DNA from: Candidatus Moraniibacteriota bacterium
Lineage (GTDB): Bacteria > Patescibacteriota > Minisyncoccia > Moranbacterales > GCA-2747515
NCBI GenBank assembly: GCA_027016355.1
Contig: JALWAF010000120.1
Coordinates: forward strand, 1-8,346
Direction of reading: 5' to 3'
Length of the DNA: 8,346 nucleotides
In this document: positions 5,847-8,346 of the stretch, piece after piece
How positions within the stretch are numbered: the stretch's first letter is position 1
Layout: every line of letters starts with the position of its first letter
The notes under the pieces: model-generated
Database searches by the model: none
What the model saw: only the letters and a program-made list of their open reading frames with translations
Told to the model about the DNA's origin: nothing
Position numbers and translations under genes: made by a program

Positions 5847-5860
5847 TATACTTAAGTATA
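5847..5860 (+). promoter_or_regulatory. Palindromic -10 region of the DUF212 gene, probable leaderless start
   Basis: TATACTTAAGTATA is a perfect 14-bp palindrome. Its left half contains a -10 hexamer TATACT (5847-5852) exactly 7 bp before the ATG at 5860. Transcription from it would begin at or next to the start codon, giving a leaderless mRNA, and no Shine-Dalgarno site is present. The symmetry could also make it a repressor site. No good -35 is seen. Confidence 0.5.
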
Positions 5861-6315
5861 TGATTGAAATATTACTACAATACAAATTATTTTTAATTCC
5901 AATTATTGTTATCTTGTGTGCACAATTGATAAAGTTTTTACGCCTCTCCTTAAAACACGGATTTCGATTAGATGATTTATTTGATCCTGGACATTTCCCA
6001 AGTGCTCACAGTGCATTTGTTACATCTTTAGTCGTTACAATTGGATATTATGAAAGTGTTACATCTGGCACATTTGCTGTTGCAACTTGTTTTGCTTTCA
6101 TTACAATTTACGATGCACTACGAGTTCGAATGCATATTGGCTTGCAGGGCAAAACACTCAACAAACTTGTTACCGAAATTGATTCTATAGATCCCAAAAA
6201 ATTTCCTCATCTCAAAGAACATGTTGGCCACTATGCAAATGAAGTCGCTGGAGGTATTAGTATCGGCGTTATACTGAGTATTTTATTAATTTTACTTATT
6301 AGCATCTTGCAATAA
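5860..6315 (+). CDS. Divergent PAP2 family (DUF212) membrane protein
   Basis: This 151-aa membrane protein is related to PAP2-type phosphatases. Segments at about 8-26, 52-66 and 70-86, plus a C-terminal helix (131-150), are hydrophobic enough to span the membrane. The family landmarks are GHFPSAHSAF (44-53; most members have PSSHS), YDALRVR (84-90) and GHYANEVAGG (123-132). The His and Arg positions expected for a phosphatase-like site are kept, but activity of the DUF212 subfamily has not been established, so no substrate is given. The ATG at 5860 follows a -10 box by 7 bp and fits a leaderless mRNA. The gene diverges from lemA. Its last 24 bp, including the TAA at 6313, overlap the 3' end of the MurE-like gene on the other strand. 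Confidence 0.88.
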   Translation: MIEILLQYKLFLIPIIVILCAQLIKFLRLSLKHGFRLDDLFDPGHFPSAHSAFVTSLVVTIGYYESVTSGTFAVATCFAFITIYDALRVRMHIGLQGKTLNKLVTEIDSIDPKKFPHLKEHVGHYANEVAGGISIGVILSILLILLISILQ

Positions 6316-7641
6316 TTCACGTACCACACTACGATCATCCCATGGTTCAAGCCTGCCGTTTGCAACTGCAATTGCCTGTTCAGAACCCTTTCCTGTTATT
6401 AATATAGTATCATTATCTTTAGCGAGTACTATTGCTTTTTTGATTGCTTGGCGCCTATCTTCAATTAGAAAAAGATTTTCATTTTCAATTTTTCCGCTCT
6501 CCTTCGCTCCTTTTGCTACATCATTAATTATATCCATTGGATTATCATCATATGGGTCTTCATTTGTTACAATCACATAATCCGCACCTCGCCCAGCAAT
6601 ACGCCCCAGCTCAGCTCTACGCGCAATGTCCCGTCCACCGCCACATGAACCAAGTACATGAATAATCTTTCTTGATTCAAGCACTGCTATTGTCTCATAT
6701 AATTTTGTTACAGCAACTGGCTCAAATGCATAATCAACTATAACTGTAAAATTTTGCCCTTCATCGATTCGTTCAATACGTCCAGGTAAACTTCCTATTT
6801 TTTCTAAACCAACTTTTATAGAATGATTATCTACACCAAGCGTTTTACCAATGCATCCAGCCACTGTCGCATTCATTGCGTTAAATTTTCCAAATATATA
6901 CATTTGAATATATTTTTCTTCAAATGTAAAATAAATACCCTGTCTATTTACACCTTTATATTTATATATAATTTTTTCTACTTCTGAATCTTTAACTTTT
7001 ACATCTACGTTTTGTGTAAAACCAATCTTATGGTCTGCATTAAATTTCAAAAAATCCTCCGCATGATCATCATCTAAATTAACAATGATAGTTTTATAAT
7101 CTTTTCTTCCGCATATATTTTTCTTTTTACATTTGCCAACATGAGCAAACAGTTTTTGCTTTGCTTTTTTATAATTTTCGAAATTTCCATGTGAATCAAT
7201 ATGTTCTGGATATAGTCCAGTAAAAACGACTGTATCATAATTAATAAATCTATGCCTGTGTTGTATAATTCCTTCTGAAGTTGTTTCTATAATTGCCGTA
7301 TCACACCCATTTTGCACCATTTTACGAAGCATTCTTTGTGTAAAAAAACGTCCAAGCATTGTCATCTTTTTATCATTGAGCCATTCATTTTGCCCATCAG
7401 AAAATATTGCTGTTGATGTATAGCCCACACGTTTCCCTGCATGTCTCAAAATTGCCGCTGTCATATATACAACTGTTGTCTTACCTGTTGTACCTGTGAC
7501 TCCTATAACCGTTAATTGATTACTAGGAAATCCAAAAACAAGTGCTGCGATAAAATTAAGCACATAATGATATATTGGTTGTATTATTTTGAATAATCGC
7601 TGTGGAATTATTTTTTTAATTATGATAAATATATGATTCAT
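6292..7641 (-). CDS. MurE-like Mur ligase (UDP-MurNAc-tripeptide synthetase family)
   Basis: This ATP-dependent ligase of the Mur family, closest in pattern to MurE, should add the third residue to the peptidoglycan stem peptide. Counting from the upstream ATG (7672-7674), visible elements are the P-loop GTTGKTT (61-67), HIDSHGNFENYKKAK (158-172) with the Lys172 expected to be carbamylated, PGRIERI (297-303), VDYAFEP (313-319), GSCGGGRD (342-349) and GKGSE (428-432). MurE domain 1, which binds the UDP part, is missing; only a short hydrophobic N-terminus replaces it. The amino-acid selection motif DNPR of diaminopimelate enzymes reads EDPY (372-375), so the residue added cannot be told. I prefer the start at 7639-7641 (449 aa). 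It begins MNHIF, and a TATAAT lies 6 bp before it. The upstream ATG lies in the divergent gene's promoter area and has only a distant GGAG. Confidence 0.85.
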   Translation of the reverse strand: MNHIFIIIKKIIPQRLFKIIQPIYHYVLNFIAALVFGFPSNQLTVIGVTGTTGKTTVVYMTAAILRHAGKRVGYTSTAIFSDGQNEWLNDKKMTMLGRFFTQRMLRKMVQNGCDTAIIETTSEGIIQHRHRFINYDTVVFTGLYPEHIDSHGNFENYKKAKQKLFAHVGKCKKKNICGRKDYKTIIVNLDDDHAEDFLKFNADHKIGFTQNVDVKVKDSEVEKIIYKYKGVNRQGIYFTFEEKYIQMYIFGKFNAMNATVAGCIGKTLGVDNHSIKVGLEKIGSLPGRIERIDEGQNFTVIVDYAFEPVAVTKLYETIAVLESRKIIHVLGSCGGGRDIARRAELGRIAGRGADYVIVTNEDPYDDNPMDIINDVAKGAKESGKIENENLFLIEDRRQAIKKAIVLAKDNDTILITGKGSEQAIAVANGRLEPWDDRSVVRELLQDANK

Positions 7642-7647
7642 ATGTCT

Positions 7648-7653
7648 ATTATA
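7648..7653 (-). promoter_or_regulatory. -10 element of the MurE-like gene
   Basis: A perfect TATAAT on the minus strand ends 6 bp before the ATG at 7639-7641, implying a leaderless mRNA and supporting that start. No strong -35 is present at the usual spacing (TATGCA at 16 bp is the best). Confidence 0.45.
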
Positions 7654-7678
7654 CTGGAAAATGAAATCTTGCATATAC

Positions 7679-7707
7679 TTGCATTATTTTTATATCTCCG
7701 CTATACT
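7679..7707 (+). promoter_or_regulatory. Sigma70-type promoter of the secreted-protein gene
   Basis: TTGCAT (7679-7684), a 17-bp spacer and TATACT (7702-7707) form the best promoter in the window. A second TTGCAT lies exactly 10 bp upstream of the first (7669-7674), one helical turn away, and could be part of a regulator site. The predicted leader is about 45 nt and ends in a strong Shine-Dalgarno site. Confidence 0.7.
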
Positions 7708-7744
7708 TCTCACAAAATGTTTTAATACACATAAATTAACAAGA

Positions 7745-7752
7745 TAAGGAGG
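7745..7752 (+). promoter_or_regulatory. Strong ribosome binding site
   Basis: TAAGGAGG ends 6 bp before the ATG at 7759 and matches the 16S anti-Shine-Dalgarno closely. It is by far the strongest such site in the window, where most other genes have none, and it fixes the start of the secreted-protein gene. Confidence 0.85.
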
Positions 7753-7758
7753 CACAGA

Positions 7759-8127
7759 ATGTTAAGACGATTTGTTCTTTTAACAACTATTGCATTTATT
7801 CTCAGCTTTACTAATGCAATGGCAGCAGAAAAAAATGTGACCATTACATTTACGTACAATGGTCCAACTCCGATACAATATCAAGTTGAGTGCAATGGTA
7901 CTATTGTACATTCATTTGCACCTGGTAATTTTTCGGAAGAATTTAAAATGAATGTAACAGAAAATGAATTATCATTTGTCATAATTGCTGTAACAAATGA
8001 TGGAGTGTATCGATCAAATCCATATATGAAAATCCTTCATTCAAATGGATTATTGCCCCCTGAAGGATTTCAGTTGGTAAAAACACGCATATATATTAAA
8101 TATGTGGATATTAAAACGCCCAGTTGA
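7759..8127 (+). CDS. Small secreted protein of unknown function
   Basis: This 122-aa protein has a clear Sec signal peptide: MLRR, a hydrophobic core (about 5-17), then a small-residue region ending AMA-A, with likely cleavage near residues 22-23. The mature part is about 100 aa, has one Cys and alternates polar and hydrophobic residues (NVTITFTYNG, YQVECNGTIVHSF, ELSFVIIAV, RIYIKYVDIK). This pattern suggests an all-beta, perhaps immunoglobulin-like, fold. No membrane anchor, lipobox or sorting signal is visible, so it is probably released or loosely attached to the surface. It ends in TGA, 9 bp before a hairpin terminator. With its own strong promoter, best-in-window Shine-Dalgarno site and terminator, it is likely a well-expressed single gene. 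I do not recognise the family and assign no function. The neighbours on both sides are peptidoglycan genes on the other strand. Confidence 0.8.
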   Translation: MLRRFVLLTTIAFILSFTNAMAAEKNVTITFTYNGPTPIQYQVECNGTIVHSFAPGNFSEEFKMNVTENELSFVIIAVTNDGVYRSNPYMKILHSNGLLPPEGFQLVKTRIYIKYVDIKTPS

Positions 8128-8135
8128 GAAGCATC

Positions 8136-8167
8136 AAAAGCTATTGATAACAATCAATGGCTTTTTT
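8136..8167. terminator. Bidirectional intrinsic terminator
   Basis: AAAAGC-T-ATTGAT (8136-8148) pairs with ATCAAT-G-GCTTTT around an AACA loop, with one T-G pair. It is followed by a T-run to 8167 on the plus strand and by TTTTGATG on the minus strand. It ends the secreted-protein gene and overlaps the stop codon of the convergent FemAB-like gene, so it can serve both. Confidence 0.8.
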
Positions 8168-8346
8168 ACTTCCATTTTTGCAAAAATCGATACAAATAAT
8201 ATTTCTTTCGTGAAAAAATTATATCATATGAACCTTGTGTTAAAAAAAAGTCAACATGCGGGGCAAATCCTCTTTTAAATCTCGTAATTCCTTTTTTGCC
8301 ATTATCATTACTTTTGGAAAACACTCCACCAAAATCATACCAATGA
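8166..8346 (-). CDS. FemAB-type peptidoglycan bridge transferase, C-terminal fragment
   Basis: The minus strand from the window's edge holds an open frame of 59 codons ending in TAA (8166-8168). It begins HWYDFGGVFS, continues with GKKGITRFKRGFAP and ends with a run of aromatic and basic residues (YYLYRFLQKWK). The Y-D-F-G-G and G-(I/V)-T-R-F-K-x-G-F pattern is characteristic of the C-terminal GNAT-like half of FemA/FemB/FemX proteins. These proteins transfer amino acids from aminoacyl-tRNA to the lipid II stem peptide at the inner face of the membrane. The rest of the gene lies outside the window, so completeness cannot be judged. The role in wall building would fit the nearby MurE-like ligase. 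Family placement rests on a short stretch but the motifs are distinctive. Confidence 0.75.
   Translation of the reverse strand, partial: HWYDFGGVFSKSNDNGKKGITRFKRGFAPHVDFFLTQGSYDIIFSRKKYYLYRFLQKWK

Noticed and set aside
8107..8127. Possible recoding of TGA as Gly (code 25, known in some Patescibacteria)
   Set aside because: The TGA at 8125-8127 is followed 9 bp later by a terminator hairpin, and no gene here needs TGA read-through to be complete.
1..8346. CRISPR array, insertion sequence, prophage or attachment site
   Set aside because: No set of evenly spaced direct repeats, no transposase or integrase frame, and no paired tRNA-end duplication with clean ends was found. The tRNA-Ser remnants are too degraded to be called attachment sites.

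Overview
This window looks like chromosomal DNA from a Candidate Phyla Radiation (Patescibacteria) bacterium, though that assignment is inferred from gene content alone. The DNA is strongly AT-rich and the proteins are rich in Lys, Ile and Asn. The gene set is typical of that group: a lemA-htpX pair, a small DUF4870-type membrane protein, a MurE-like ligase with a reduced N-terminus, a DUF212 protein, a FemAB-type protein and a tRNA without an encoded CCA end. TGA acts as a normal stop at the end of the gene at 7759-8127, where it is followed at once by a terminator, so code 11 fits and code 25 does not.

Layout. 35-1098 (minus): a broken XRE-type regulator lies 5 bp upstream of a GIY-YIG nuclease with a DUF4357 tail; this is the most accessory-looking part. 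1099-1689: no protein gene. It holds, on the minus strand, an intact tRNA-Ser(GGA) with its terminator, flanked on each side by a degenerate tRNA-Ser piece, plus a second hairpin terminator and other inverted repeats. 1690-3141 (minus): pyruvate kinase. 3204-3660 (minus): a DUF4870-like membrane protein with its own promoter and terminator. 3726-5781 (minus): lemA, then htpX, then a 140-aa protein resembling DUF4258. A REP-like palindrome and a stop-codon hairpin sit between lemA and htpX. 5860-6315 (plus): a DUF212 divergent PAP2-type membrane protein, whose end overlaps the end of the MurE-like gene (minus, 6292-7641). 7759-8127 (plus): a small secreted protein of unknown function with a textbook promoter and Shine-Dalgarno site. 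8166-8346 (minus): the last 59 codons of a FemAB-type peptidoglycan bridge enzyme, cut by the window edge.

How the genes fit together. Most are housekeeping or envelope functions: glycolytic ATP production (pyruvate kinase), inner-membrane protein quality control (HtpX, probably with LemA), and peptidoglycan precursor and bridge synthesis (MurE-like and FemAB-like). Several genes appear to be transcribed singly from their own promoters. At the DUF212 and MurE-like genes a -10 box lies only 6-7 bp before the ATG, which suggests leaderless mRNAs. I see no CRISPR array, transposase or phage gene. The best candidates for something new are the XRE/GIY-YIG unit, the structured gene-free stretch around tRNA-Ser, and the htpX-linked 140-aa protein.
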